A DNA stretch of 64,000 bases from the NCBI GenBank assembly GCA_900543555.1, contig UQRL01000002.1, positions 1 through 64,000 on the forward strand. The letters are read 5' to 3'. The notes below the pieces were generated by a model. The model made no database searches, was not told the DNA's origin, and saw only the letters and a program-made list of their open reading frames with translations. Of this stretch, positions 24,295 to 33,136 are shown one piece after another (positions within the stretch are counted from its first letter, which is position 1; the number at the start of each line of letters is the position of its first letter). A program made the translations under genes and the position numbers. The stretch is from an uncultured Oscillospiraceae bacterium (GTDB lineage: Bacteria; Bacillota; Clostridia; Oscillospirales; Acutalibacteraceae).

Positions 24295-26328
24295 TTAAGG
24301 GGTGGGCTCCCCTGCTTTCTTGGCCCGCGAGCGGGCGGCTGGCTTTTTGGCGGCTGGCTTTTTGGCCGCCGGCTTTTTCGCGGCGGTACGCCGCACCCGC
24401 TTGGGGGTCTTCTTCACGCACTCCAGGAAGAACACGGAGCAGCCGGGCAGCGTCAGGGAAACACTCTGGTCACAGCCGTGCATGGGCACATCCTGGGTCT
24501 TGATGGCGGTGCCGTTGGTCACGCCGCCGCCGCCGAACTCTTCCGCGTCGGAAGTGAATACCTCTGCCCAGGTGCCCCGAATGGGCACGCCGATGCAGTA
24601 GTTCTCCCGCTGGACGGGAACGAAGTTGCACACGGCCACCAGCTCCCGCCCGTCCTTGGCCTTGCGGCGGAAGGCGATGACGCTCTGCTGGTAGTCGTCG
24701 TTGGAAATCCATTCAAAGCCCTCCCAGGAGAAATCGATCTCCCACAGCTCGGGACGGCTGAGGTAGAACTGGTTCACCGCCCGGAAGAAGGCCTGGGCCT
24801 GCTGGTGCTCGGGGTATTGGAGCAGGCCCCACTCCAGCTCTTTTTCGTAATTCCACTCGTTTTTCTGGGCAAATTCCGTGCCCATAAACTGGAGCTTCTT
24901 GCCCGGGTGGGCCATCATATAGCTGACAAAAGCCCGCATCTGGTCGGCTTTCATCTTGTCGTCGCCGGGCATCTTATTGATGAGGGAACCTTTTCCATAG
25001 ACCACCTCGTCGTGGGAGATGGGCAGGATGAAGTTCTCAGAAAAAGCGTAGAAGAAAGAGAAGGTGAGGGCATCGTGATTGCCGCTGCGGAACAAGGGGT
25101 CCATGGACATATAGCGGAGCATATCGTTCATCCAGCCCATGTTCCACTTGTAGTTAAAGCCCAAGCCCCCCACATAAGTGGGCTTGCTCACCAGAGGCCA
25201 GGAGGTGGACTCCTCTGCGATCATCATGCAGTGGGGCGCCTCGGCAAAGGCGGCCTCGTTCAGCGCCTGCAGGAAAGACACCGCCTCGTAATTTTCCTTG
25301 CCGCCGTCCTTGTTGGCCACCCACTCGCCGTCCCGGCGGTTGTAGTCTAGATACAGCATAGAGGCCACCGCGTCCACCCGCAGGCCGTCGATGTGGTATT
25401 CCTTAAGCCAGTACACCGCGCTGGACATCAAGAAGCTCTGCACCTCGGGCTTGCCGTAATCGAAGACCAGGGTGCCCCACTCCTTGTGCTCCCCCTTGCG
25501 GGGGTCCTCATACTCGTAGCAAGGGGTCCCGTCGAAGAAGGCCAGGCCCGCCGCGTCCCGGGGGAAATGGGCGGGAACCCAGTCCATAATGACGCCGATG
25601 CCCTCCTGGTGGCAGCGGTCCACAAAGCGCATAAAGTCCCGGGGCTGGCCATAGCGGGAGGTGGGGGCAAAATAGCCGATGACCTGATAGCCCCAAGAGC
25701 CATCGTAAGGGTACTCGGTCAGGGGCATGAACTCAATGTGGGTGAAGCCCATGTCCTTCACATAGGGGATGAGCTCGTCCCCCAGCTTGTCGTAGGAAAA
25801 GACGCTGCCGTCCTTATATTTCCGCCAAGAGCCCGCATGGACCTCATAGATATTCACCGGCTGCTCATAATGGGCATGCTCCGTCTTGTGCCGGAGCCAG
25901 TCATCATCGTGCCAGTCATAGCCGCTCAACTCCACCCAGCGGGAGGCCGTGCCGGGCCGGGTCTCTGAGTGGCGGGCGAAGGGGTCCGCTTTATAGGTAT
26001 CCTTGCCCTGGGCGGTCTTGATATAGAACTTATACAGCTCAAAGGGCTGGAAGACGAAATCGGTATAGCCCTCCCACACTGCGTCGTCGATCTTTTTCAA
26101 GGGATACTTGGCCTTATCCCAATTGCAGAAATTGCCCACCAGGGAGACCTCCCTGGCATGGGGGGCCCACACCCGGGCCACCATACACTCCCGGCCCAGA
26201 TGGGTGGTCTTGTGCAGGCCCAGATATTCATACGCCCGCCGGTTGGTCCCGTTGCGGAACAAGTAGAGCGGCAGGTTATCCGGCTGATTGGCGCCGTCCT
26301 TTTTTGGAAGCTGAGTTTCACGTCCCAT
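24295..26328 (-). CDS. glgB: 1,4-alpha-glucan branching enzyme with a Lys/Ala/Pro-rich tail
   Basis: 677 residues, GH13 subfamily 9. It has an N-terminal CBM48 domain (about 30-125) and a catalytic barrel with the nucleophile in DGLRVDAVASMLYLDY, the acid in MIAEESTSWP and the third carboxylate region in PISHDEVV. It adds alpha-1,6 branches to glycogen. The last 39 residues (639-677) are not part of the enzyme family. They are lysine-rich, with AAKKP repeated three times and flanking Arg/Lys, like the tail of histone H1 or HU-extension proteins. It is the first gene of the glg operon; start ATG at 26328 follows AAAGGAG. Confidence 0.95.
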   Translation of the reverse strand: MGRETQLPKKDGANQPDNLPLYLFRNGTNRRAYEYLGLHKTTHLGRECMVARVWAPHAREVSLVGNFCNWDKAKYPLKKIDDAVWEGYTDFVFQPFELYKFYIKTAQGKDTYKADPFARHSETRPGTASRWVELSGYDWHDDDWLRHKTEHAHYEQPVNIYEVHAGSWRKYKDGSVFSYDKLGDELIPYVKDMGFTHIEFMPLTEYPYDGSWGYQVIGYFAPTSRYGQPRDFMRFVDRCHQEGIGVIMDWVPAHFPRDAAGLAFFDGTPCYEYEDPRKGEHKEWGTLVFDYGKPEVQSFLMSSAVYWLKEYHIDGLRVDAVASMLYLDYNRRDGEWVANKDGGKENYEAVSFLQALNEAAFAEAPHCMMIAEESTSWPLVSKPTYVGGLGFNYKWNMGWMNDMLRYMSMDPLFRSGNHDALTFSFFYAFSENFILPISHDEVVYGKGSLINKMPGDDKMKADQMRAFVSYMMAHPGKKLQFMGTEFAQKNEWNYEKELEWGLLQYPEHQQAQAFFRAVNQFYLSRPELWEIDFSWEGFEWISNDDYQQSVIAFRRKAKDGRELVAVCNFVPVQRENYCIGVPIRGTWAEVFTSDAEEFGGGGVTNGTAIKTQDVPMHGCDQSVSLTLPGCSVFFLECVKKTPKRVRRTAAKKPAAKKPAAKKPAARSRAKKAGEPTP

Positions 26329-26373
26329 TATCTGAACGCTCCTTTTCTCCGGGTAAACGGTTTCTTTGTAGTT

Positions 26374-26401
26374 ATCATAGCATAATCCAGAAAAATTTCA
26401 A
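26374..26401 (-). promoter_or_regulatory. candidate promoter of the glgBCDA operon
   Basis: TTGAAA (26396-26401) and TATGAT (26374-26379) on the minus strand with a 16-bp spacer, about 45 bp before the glgB start. Confidence 0.65.
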
Positions 26402-26702
26402 GAGGTTTTTAGTAATACCTTTTAATTCTTTGTAAAATATTTTGCAATCTTTGTAATTCATAACTAAATGTCACCAGGATTTTCTGTGTAAGACAACATT
26501 TCTGCATGTTTGAACGCCCTTTTTTTCCCGTTTTCCCAATCTATATGGGCCTGTCCCCCGCCTTATGAAAACCGCGGCAGCAAGCCGACACGCTCTCCCT
26601 GGAAACCCACCGCAGCGCGGAACTGCCATCCCCCCCTTCCACCCGTCAGCGGCGGACCCCGGGCCCCTTCCCCGCCTTCTTCCGCCCGGCTCAGAACCAT
26701 TG
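26402..26702. other. intergenic region between glgB and ileS, no gene seen
   Basis: About 300 bp. The half nearer glgB (to about 26530) is clearly A+T-rich, as expected for an upstream promoter region. The other half is G+C-rich, with C-tracts and no ribosome binding site, RNA motif or repeat that I can recognise. Confidence 0.6.
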
Positions 26703-26760
26703 AAAAAAGGAGGAGGGCCGCCCCATGGTGGGTAGGCCCTCCTCCTCGCTTTTCTTTTTT
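26703..26760 (-). terminator. terminator of ileS
   Basis: Minus-strand stem GGAGGAGGGCC...GGCCCTCCTCC followed by TTTTTTC, directly after the ileS stop. Confidence 0.88.
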
Positions 26761-26763
26761 TCG

Positions 26764-29700
26764 TTACACCCTCTTCACGCCAAAGGTGACGGTTTCACCG
26801 TTGACGTCCTGCTGGGCGGTGTACCCTTCCAAGATGCCGAAATGGCAGGCTTCTCCCAGCACGTCGTGCAAGATGGACTGCTGGTTTTCCCGCAGGACTT
26901 GGGCAACCTTCTCGCTGCCCTGGCAATAGACCTCAATGTGGTCGGTGACATTGAAACCGGCTTCTTTCCGCATGGTTTGCAGCTTGCTGGTGATCTCCCG
27001 CACAAAGCCCTCGTCGATGAGCGCCTGGGTCAGGGTGGTGTCCAGCACCACGGTCAGGCCCCGGTCAGAAACGGAAGTGTAGCCCTCCTTCTGGGCGGTC
27101 TCGATGAGCAGCTCCTCGGCAGTGAGGTCCACCTCCCCGCCAGGCAGGGGCAGCTTCAGCAAGCCGGTGGTGTCCAGCTCTTTTTTGGCGGCGGCGCCGT
27201 CCAGCTCCTGCAAGGCCTGGCGCACTTCGTTCAGCCGCTTGCCCAGCTTCTTGCCCAGCAGCTTCAGCTGGGGCTTGAAGGTGTAGTCGGTGAACTGGGA
27301 CATGTCCGTGAGGAAGACCAGCTCCTTCACGTTCAGCTCTTGCTTGATGATCTCGGTGTACAGCTCCCCAAGGCCCTGGTCCGCGTCGGTGTAAAGGGCC
27401 TGGAGGGGCTGGCGGTTCTTCAAGCTGGACAGGTTCCGGGCGGCACGTCCCTGGGTGACAATGCGCAGCACCTCATCCATATCCGCCTCCAGCTGCTTGT
27501 CCACCCAGGCCCCCTCATAGGCGGGGTACAGGCACAGGTGAACGCTCTCCGGGGCGGACTTGTCCACGGAGCACACCAGGTTGCGGTAGATCTCCTCGCT
27601 CATAAAGGGCACCATGGGGGCCGCCATCTTGGCGGTGTCCACCAGGGCGGTGTACAGAGTCATAAAGGCGGCAGTGCGGTCATCGCTCTCCGCCTGGGCC
27701 CAGAACCGGGACCGGCTGCGGCGCACATACCAGTTGCTCATCTCGTCCACAAAGTCCTGCAGGGCCCGGGCGGCCTCCGGCACCTTGTAGGCGGAGAGGT
27801 TCTCGTCCACGGCCTTCACGGTGGTGTTCAGCCGGGAGAGCAGCCACTTGTCCATCACGGTGAGCTGGCAGTCCTCCAGCTTGCGCTGGGTGGGGTCGAA
27901 GCCCACGATGTTGGCGTACATCACAAAGAAGGCGTAGGTGTTCCACAGGGTGGAGAAGAACTTCTTCTGCCCCTCGATGACGGCCTTCTCGTGGAAGCGG
28001 CTGGGCAACCAGGGGGCGGAGTTGGTGTAGAAATACCAGCGCAGGGGGTCAGCGCCGAACTTTTTCAGGGCCTCCATGGGGTCCACGGCGTTGCCCTTGG
28101 ACTTGGACATCTTCTGGCCGTTCTCGTCCTGCACCAGGCCCTGGACCAGCACGTTCTTAAAGGGGGCCTTGTCAAACAACAGGGTTGAGATGGCCAGCAG
28201 GCTGTAGAACCAGCCGCGGGTCTGGTCCACGGCCTCGGAGATGAAGTCCGCGGGGAACTGGCTCTCAAAGAGCTCTTTGTTCTCGAAGGGGTAGTGGTGC
28301 TGGGCAAAGGGCATGGAGCCGGAGTCGAACCAGCAGTCGATGACCTCGGGCACACGGTGCATCTGCTTGCCGCAGTGGGGGCAAGTGATGGTGACCTGGT
28401 CCACATAGGGCCGGTGGAGCTCGATGTCGTCGGGGCAGTTCCCGGACATCTCCTTCAGCTCCGCAATGCTGCCAATGGCGTGGCGGTGGCCGCACTCACA
28501 CTCCCAGATGTTCAGGGGCGTACCCCAGTAGCGGTTGCGGCTGACGGCCCAGTCCTGGACGTTCTCCAGCCAGTCGCCGAAGCGGCCCTTGCCGATGCTC
28601 TCCGGGTACCACTGGACGGTGTTGTTGTTCTTGATGAGCTGGTCCTTCACGTCGGTCATCTTGATGTACCAGGACTCCCGGGCGTAGTAGATGAGGGGGG
28701 TGTCGCAGCGCCAGCAGAAGGGGTAGCTGTGCTCGAACTTGGGGGCGGAGAACAGCAGGCCCCGCTCATCCAGATCCTTCAAGATTTCCTTGTCGGCGTC
28801 CTTGCAGAACAGGCCGGGCCACTTGGTTTCACTGGTCATCTGGCCCTTGCCGTCCACCAACTGCACCAGGGGCAGGCCGTACTTGCGGCCCACCTTGGCG
28901 TCGTCCTCACCGAAGGCGGGCGCGATGTGCACCACGCCGGTGCCGTCTGTCAGGGTGACGTAGTCGTCGCACACCACGTACCAGCACTTCTCCTTGGGGC
29001 TGACAAAATCGAACAGGGGCTCGTACTCCTTGCCCTCTAAATCGGCGCCCTTGTAGGTCTCCAGGACGGTGTACTCCCCCTCGCCCAGGACGGTGTTGCA
29101 CAGGGCGGCGGCCAGGTAGTAGGTCTCCCCCTTGCTCTCCACCTTCACATAGTCCTCGGCGGCGTTGACGCACAGCGCCACGTTGGAGGGCAGTGTCCAG
29201 GGGGTGGTGGTCCAGGCCAGGATGAAGGCGTCCTCCCCCTTGACCCGGAACTTGGCAATGGCGGAGCGCTCCTTCACATCCTTGTAGCCCTGGGCCACCT
29301 CGTGGGAGGAAAGGGGCGTGCCGCAGCGGGGGCAGTAGGGCACGATCTTGAAGCCCTTGTACAAAAGGCCCTTGTCCCAGATCTGCTTGAGGGCCCACCA
29401 CTCGCTTTCGATAAAGCTGTTGTCATAGGTGACGTAGGGGTGCTCCATGTCGGCCCAGAAGCCCACGTCCTTGGAGAAGTCCTCCCACATGCCCTTGTAC
29501 TTCCACACGCTCTCCTTGCACTTTTCAATGAAGGGGGCGATGCCATAGGCCTCGATCTGGTCCTTGCCGTTGATGTGCAGCAGCTTTTCCACTTCCAGCT
29601 CCACGGGCAGGCCGTGGGTGTCCCAGCCGGCCTTGCGGGGGACCATCTCCCCCTTCATGGTGTGGAACCGGGGGAACAGGTCCTTGAAGGACCGGGTCTG

Positions 29701-29883
29701 CAAATGGCCGATGTGGGGCTTGCCGTTGGCGGTGGGGGGGCCGTCGTAAAAGACGTAGGAGGGGTGGCCCTCCCGCTCCTCCACGCTCTTTTCAAAAATA
29801 TGGTTCTCTTCCCAGAACTTTGCCGTTTCCTGCTCCCGCTCCACGAAGTTCAGGTTCGTGGAGACTTCCTTGTACATGCTCAT
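26764..29883 (-). CDS. ileS: isoleucyl-tRNA synthetase
   Basis: 1039 residues, class Ia. HIGH motif PHIGHL near residue 53, KMSKS loop QKMSKSKGN near 600, tryptophan-containing catalytic core, CP1 editing region (about 190-400) with the editing motif AWTTTPWTLPSNVALCVN, and a C-terminal anticodon-binding region. This is the long ileS type of Clostridia. The start at 29883 (MSMYKEVS) has AAAGG 9 bases upstream; longer frames run into the T-box. Expression should respond to uncharged tRNA-Ile through the leader at 29931-30205. Confidence 0.97.
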   Translation of the reverse strand: MSMYKEVSTNLNFVEREQETAKFWEENHIFEKSVEEREGHPSYVFYDGPPTANGKPHIGHLQTRSFKDLFPRFHTMKGEMVPRKAGWDTHGLPVELEVEKLLHINGKDQIEAYGIAPFIEKCKESVWKYKGMWEDFSKDVGFWADMEHPYVTYDNSFIESEWWALKQIWDKGLLYKGFKIVPYCPRCGTPLSSHEVAQGYKDVKERSAIAKFRVKGEDAFILAWTTTPWTLPSNVALCVNAAEDYVKVESKGETYYLAAALCNTVLGEGEYTVLETYKGADLEGKEYEPLFDFVSPKEKCWYVVCDDYVTLTDGTGVVHIAPAFGEDDAKVGRKYGLPLVQLVDGKGQMTSETKWPGLFCKDADKEILKDLDERGLLFSAPKFEHSYPFCWRCDTPLIYYARESWYIKMTDVKDQLIKNNNTVQWYPESIGKGRFGDWLENVQDWAVSRNRYWGTPLNIWECECGHRHAIGSIAELKEMSGNCPDDIELHRPYVDQVTITCPHCGKQMHRVPEVIDCWFDSGSMPFAQHHYPFENKELFESQFPADFISEAVDQTRGWFYSLLAISTLLFDKAPFKNVLVQGLVQDENGQKMSKSKGNAVDPMEALKKFGADPLRWYFYTNSAPWLPSRFHEKAVIEGQKKFFSTLWNTYAFFVMYANIVGFDPTQRKLEDCQLTVMDKWLLSRLNTTVKAVDENLSAYKVPEAARALQDFVDEMSNWYVRRSRSRFWAQAESDDRTAAFMTLYTALVDTAKMAAPMVPFMSEEIYRNLVCSVDKSAPESVHLCLYPAYEGAWVDKQLEADMDEVLRIVTQGRAARNLSSLKNRQPLQALYTDADQGLGELYTEIIKQELNVKELVFLTDMSQFTDYTFKPQLKLLGKKLGKRLNEVRQALQELDGAAAKKELDTTGLLKLPLPGGEVDLTAEELLIETAQKEGYTSVSDRGLTVVLDTTLTQALIDEGFVREITSKLQTMRKEAGFNVTDHIEVYCQGSEKVAQVLRENQQSILHDVLGEACHFGILEGYTAQQDVNGETVTFGVKRV

Positions 29884-29930
29884 GGCAGCCATCCTTTCTC
29901 TGGTCTGTGTCCACCGGAATCGACTGAAGG

Positions 29931-30205
29931 AAAGAAAAAGCCCCCGCCCCGCGCAAACGGGACGAAGGCTTGGCTTCGCTGTAACCACCCATTCCGGCAT
30001 ATCCAACAATACGCGCCCCGGTAACGGCGGGGGACCGGCGTTGCTTACTGAGGCGCTCCCCGCCAAGGGGAACCGCCTGTTGGGCCCGCGGCTCGGGAGG
30101 GATGCGGAATGCGTTTCGCGCGCCGGCTCGCACCAACCGCCGGCTCTCTGGGGCGCCCTGCGCCGCCGCCTGTCTCCTTCATGGCCTTTGCTTCCAAAAT
30201 ATCGC
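29931..30205 (-). promoter_or_regulatory. T-box riboswitch, tRNA-Ile specificity
   Basis: Minus-strand leader with AGAGAGCCGGCGG and TTGGTGCGAGCCGGC (distal stem I, 30130-30155) and a specifier region containing AUC (30101-30103, Ile). The antiterminator sequence GGGTGGTTACAGCG lies at 29977-29990. A terminator stem AGCC...GGCT around a TTTG loop ends in T5 at 29935-29939. The variable base after UGG is U, which pairs with an A discriminator, as expected for tRNA-Ile. The antiterminator departs from the common GGTGGNACCGCG, but position and partners are clear. Confidence 0.87.
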
Positions 30206-30209
30206 AAAT

Positions 30210-30238
30210 ATTCTATCACGACCCGAGGCTAAAGTCAA
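30210..30238 (-). promoter_or_regulatory. promoter of the T-box-ileS unit
   Basis: TTGACT (30233-30238) and TAGAAT (30210-30215) on the minus strand, 17-bp spacer. Confidence 0.82.
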
Positions 30239-30260
30239 GGGCGGGACCCTGTATTTCCTC

Positions 30261-30291
30261 TTGACAAGCGGCCAACGCAATCGTGTATAAT
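30261..30291 (+). promoter_or_regulatory. promoter of the MATE pseudogene
   Basis: TTGACA (30261-30266) and TATAAT (30286-30291) with a 19-bp spacer and an extended TG element, 40 bp before the coding start. Confidence 0.7.
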
Positions 30292-30331
30292 TTTTTGAAG
30301 AGAAAGAAAACGAGAGGAGCTTTATCGAGAG

Positions 30332-30902
30332 ATGGACACCCTAAAAAAAGAAAGGGCCAAAAGCCTGGATATGACCCAGGGCAGCCCCATCCGGCTGCTG
30401 GTGCTGTTCGCCATCCCCATGCTCATTGGAAGCGTATTCCAGCAGATGTACAACATGACGGATACTGTGGTGGTGGGCCGGTTTGTCAGTGTGGAGGCAT
30501 TGGCCGCCATAGGGGCCACGGGCTCCACCACCTCCCTGTTGATGATGCTGGGCCAGGGCCTGACCAACGCCGTCTCGGTGGTAATCGCCCAGGCGGAGGG
30601 CGCCGGCCGCCGTGCTGGACGAGGCCGTGGCCATGATCCGCACCGAGGCCTGTTTTTTCTGGGCCCTGGGGGCCATTTGGGCCGTGAACTCCGCCCTGCG
30701 GGGCATGGGCCTGGTGAAGGCGGCTCTGGTGTCCAGCGTGGTGGAGCTGGTTTGCAAGATCGGGGTCTCCATCCTGCTGCCCCTGTCCGTCGGCTCGCTC
30801 GGCATCTGGTTTGCGGCCCCATCCGGCTGGGTGCTGGGGCTGATCCCCTCGGTATTCTATCTGTCCCGCTGGTTCAGCCGCCACGGAAAAGAGGGCGCAT
30901 AA
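30332..30902 (+). pseudogene. MATE efflux protein remnant, internal deletion and frameshift
   Basis: The first about 90 codons (MDTLKKERAK... to VSVVIAQAEGAG, 30332-30606) are the N-terminus of a MATE family multidrug/Na+ antiporter. From about 30612 a different frame continues as the C-terminal part of a MATE-like protein (EAVAMIRTEACFFWALG... ending at 30902). Intact MATE proteins have about 450 residues and twelve helices. Here only about 185 remain, so about 250 residues from the middle are missing and the two ends are joined out of frame near 30600-30612. Promoter and terminator are kept, so the event looks recent. The joined product cannot be a functional transporter. Confidence 0.88.
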
Positions 30903-30914
30903 GGCCCCGGCGCG

Positions 30915-30953
30915 AAAAGCCGCCCGTTCCCCCAGGGGGAGCGGGCGGCTTTT
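30915..30953. terminator. bidirectional terminator
   Basis: AAAAGCCGCCCG-N-TCCCCC and its complement with a very short loop and T runs on both strands. It serves the MATE remnant and the convergent DUF4965 gene. Confidence 0.88.
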
Positions 30954-30975
30954 GCCTTGTAACAGTTTGGAAAGA

Positions 30976-32880
30976 TTATCTCTGGAAATTGCCCTGGCCG
31001 TAGAGCAGCTGGATGAACAGGCCGCCCTGCACGGTGCGGTTCTGGAACTCCCGGTGCTTGGCCTGCCAGGCGTCCTCCGTTTCAAACCAATCCCCCAGGG
31101 GGATGCGGTTGGGCATGTTGTCATAGGCGTCCCACAGGTGGGAGACCATGGTCGCGAAGTCCTTCTTGTCTTTCATCATAGAGGCCACCCACACCAGCCA
31201 ATCGGACTTGGTGTAGCCCGCACGGTTGTCCAGGGGCATGCCGTAGGGGTTCAGGCGGGTCAGATAGGATTCCAGCTCCTTGTCCCAGGTGCTCTCCGGG
31301 AAAACGCGCAGGCCCAGCAGCCTGTCCCACACGGCGTTGTACTTCATGCTGAAGGTGCCGGGCTGGTCGAAAGCAAGACGGTAGGTGCCGTCACCCTCAG
31401 CGGCCTTTTCCACCCACGCCTTAGCCATGGAGCGGGCCTCTTCCATCCACTCCTCGCCCTGGGCCTCTTCCCCACGGCGCTTCAGCAGCAGGCCGTAGGC
31501 CGCCACCCCCAGGATGGCCTTGATGGACAGGTTGCAGTTGTGGGCCAGGTGCCCGGCGAAGTCATCCGTGCACAGCTGGTTCTCCGGGTCCAGACCGTTG
31601 CCCCGCAGGTAGTTGGCCCAGGTGGTCAGCAAGTCCCAAGACTCGTTGGCGAAGCCCATGTCCCCGCTGGCCACAGTGGCGGCGGCGGTCATCAAGAGCA
31701 TGTTGCCGCACTCCTCCACCGGCATCTGGTCCTTGGGGTCGGTGCCGTTGGAATACACCTGCCCGTTGAGAAGGGGGAACTGGCCGGCGTCGTGGGGGGC
31801 AAAGTCAAAGGGCCACTCCGGGCTGGCGGCGTAACGGGTCAGGGGGCGCATCATGCCAAAGACCAGCTGGGGGCAGTACCGCAGGAACAGGGGGATGGAG
31901 GGGTAGCTCACATCCGCTGTGGCGGCGCAGCCGTTGGAGAAGCACTCCTTAGAGATAAACAGCAGTTTCCCCTCCGGGTCCTCGCAGAGGGTGTGGGCAC
32001 CGATCACCTGGCGGTAGGCGGTGAGCAGCAGCTCGGCGTACTGTCCGCCGCCCGCCTCTGTGGCCTCCGCCTCTAACTGGCGGGAGAATTCCTCGCACCG
32101 GCGGTCGATCTCCTGGTACTCCGCGAAGGAGAGCTCCAGCAGGCCGGAGAGAGTTTCCCGTTCCTTTTTCCAGTAGGGCTCCAAGTTCTGGCCAAAGTAC
32201 TGGATGGCGAACACCTCGTCGTAGGCCAGGGCGAAGAGGACCTCTTTGCCCTCCTCCAGGGGAATCTGGGCCTGGATGGCGGTGCGGCCGTTCTCTTCCC
32301 GCACAGAGGTGGTGCCAGCGGGCTCCACAGCCAAATAGAGGCGGCCCCAGTCGATGCGCACATCGTCGTCGGAGCGGTTTAAAGGCTGCTGGACACCGCT
32401 GCTGAGGGTGACGGCCTCATAGCCCTTCCCCACGGCCTCTCCGGACTCCACGGGGCACTGCCCAGCATAGTCCAGGCAGAGGGCCTCATCCGCCAGCAGG
32501 GTGGCGGAGCAGGCAGGCAGCGGGCGGCCATGACGGCCCTGGGCTTTCAGGGACACATAGGTCACCGGCCGGGCCAGGACTTTCAAATCATCCAGCAGAA
32601 GGGGGGATGTGAATTTCACCGTCAGGGCGGCCTCTGGGCTCTCCATCACATAGGTGGTGGAGCAGGCCTTCACCTCCACAGAACGCATCCGCATGGGGAG
32701 GGCGTCTGTCTTGCCCAAAAAGCCGTACTCCCTCTTCCCCACTTGCAGCAGGCCGCAGAGGGGCTGAGAGGCGCCGGTCCAATGGCAGGTGGGCGTGCGG
32801 TTGGGCACATCATCCATGGACCAGAGATTGAAATAGGGGGTATGTGTCACCAAGGGCACAGCGGGATAGCGAAGTTTCAT
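30976..32880 (-). CDS. DUF4965/glutaminase-A-like protein (six-hairpin glycosidase fold)
   Basis: 634 residues. It matches the DUF4965-containing family related to fungal glutaminase A. The most recognisable stretch is FISKECFSNGCAATADVSYPS, MPVEECGNMLLMTAA, then ENQLCTDDFAGHLAHNCNLSIKA (about 330-480). The N-terminus (MKLRYPAVPLVTHTPYFNLWS) fits the beta-sandwich domain that precedes the helical barrel. There is no signal peptide, unlike many relatives, so it probably acts inside the cell. The enzymatic activity of bacterial members is uncertain. ATG at 32880 follows GAGGTG. Longer frames run into tRNA-Leu and are not real. Confidence 0.82.
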   Translation of the reverse strand: MKLRYPAVPLVTHTPYFNLWSMDDVPNRTPTCHWTGASQPLCGLLQVGKREYGFLGKTDALPMRMRSVEVKACSTTYVMESPEAALTVKFTSPLLLDDLKVLARPVTYVSLKAQGRHGRPLPACSATLLADEALCLDYAGQCPVESGEAVGKGYEAVTLSSGVQQPLNRSDDDVRIDWGRLYLAVEPAGTTSVREENGRTAIQAQIPLEEGKEVLFALAYDEVFAIQYFGQNLEPYWKKERETLSGLLELSFAEYQEIDRRCEEFSRQLEAEATEAGGGQYAELLLTAYRQVIGAHTLCEDPEGKLLFISKECFSNGCAATADVSYPSIPLFLRYCPQLVFGMMRPLTRYAASPEWPFDFAPHDAGQFPLLNGQVYSNGTDPKDQMPVEECGNMLLMTAAATVASGDMGFANESWDLLTTWANYLRGNGLDPENQLCTDDFAGHLAHNCNLSIKAILGVAAYGLLLKRRGEEAQGEEWMEEARSMAKAWVEKAAEGDGTYRLAFDQPGTFSMKYNAVWDRLLGLRVFPESTWDKELESYLTRLNPYGMPLDNRAGYTKSDWLVWVASMMKDKKDFATMVSHLWDAYDNMPNRIPLGDWFETEDAWQAKHREFQNRTVQGGLFIQLLYGQGNFQR

Positions 32881-32998
32881 CGTTATACAACACCTCGAAA
32901 AAAAGTTTCGCCCCCATGATAGCAGGAACCCGCTCAAAAAGAAAGAGGGTTTTGAAAAATTTTCTTCCTTTCCTTTTAGAATTTTCCGCGAAAAAGCC

Positions 32999-33027
32999 TT
33001 GCTTTTTTTTCGCGCAGGCTGTATAAT
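32999..33027 (+). promoter_or_regulatory. promoter of tRNA-Leu
   Basis: TTGCTT (32999-33004), 17-bp spacer, TATAAT (33022-33027); the tRNA begins 23 bp downstream. Confidence 0.75.
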
Positions 33028-33049
33028 GGTATCTGCTTTTCCAAGCCAT

Positions 33050-33136
33050 GCCGGTGTGATGGAATTGGCAGACGTAGTGGACTCAAAATCCACCGGTGGC
33101 GACACCGTGCCGGTTCGAGTCCGGCCACCGGCACCA
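33050..33136 (+). tRNA. tRNA-Leu (anticodon CAA)
   Basis: An 87-nt class II tRNA with the CCA end encoded. The acceptor stem is GCCGGTG/CACCGGC and the discriminator is A. Anticodon stem GTGGA/TCCAC encloses loop CTCAAAA, giving anticodon CAA for UUG codons. The long variable arm is CGGTGGCGACACCG, and the T loop is GGTTCGAGTCC. Confidence 0.96.

Noticed and set aside
29884-30219. N-terminal extension of IleRS by about 110 codons
   Set aside because: The extension translates the T-box leader and lacks a ribosome binding site; homologues start near MYKEV.
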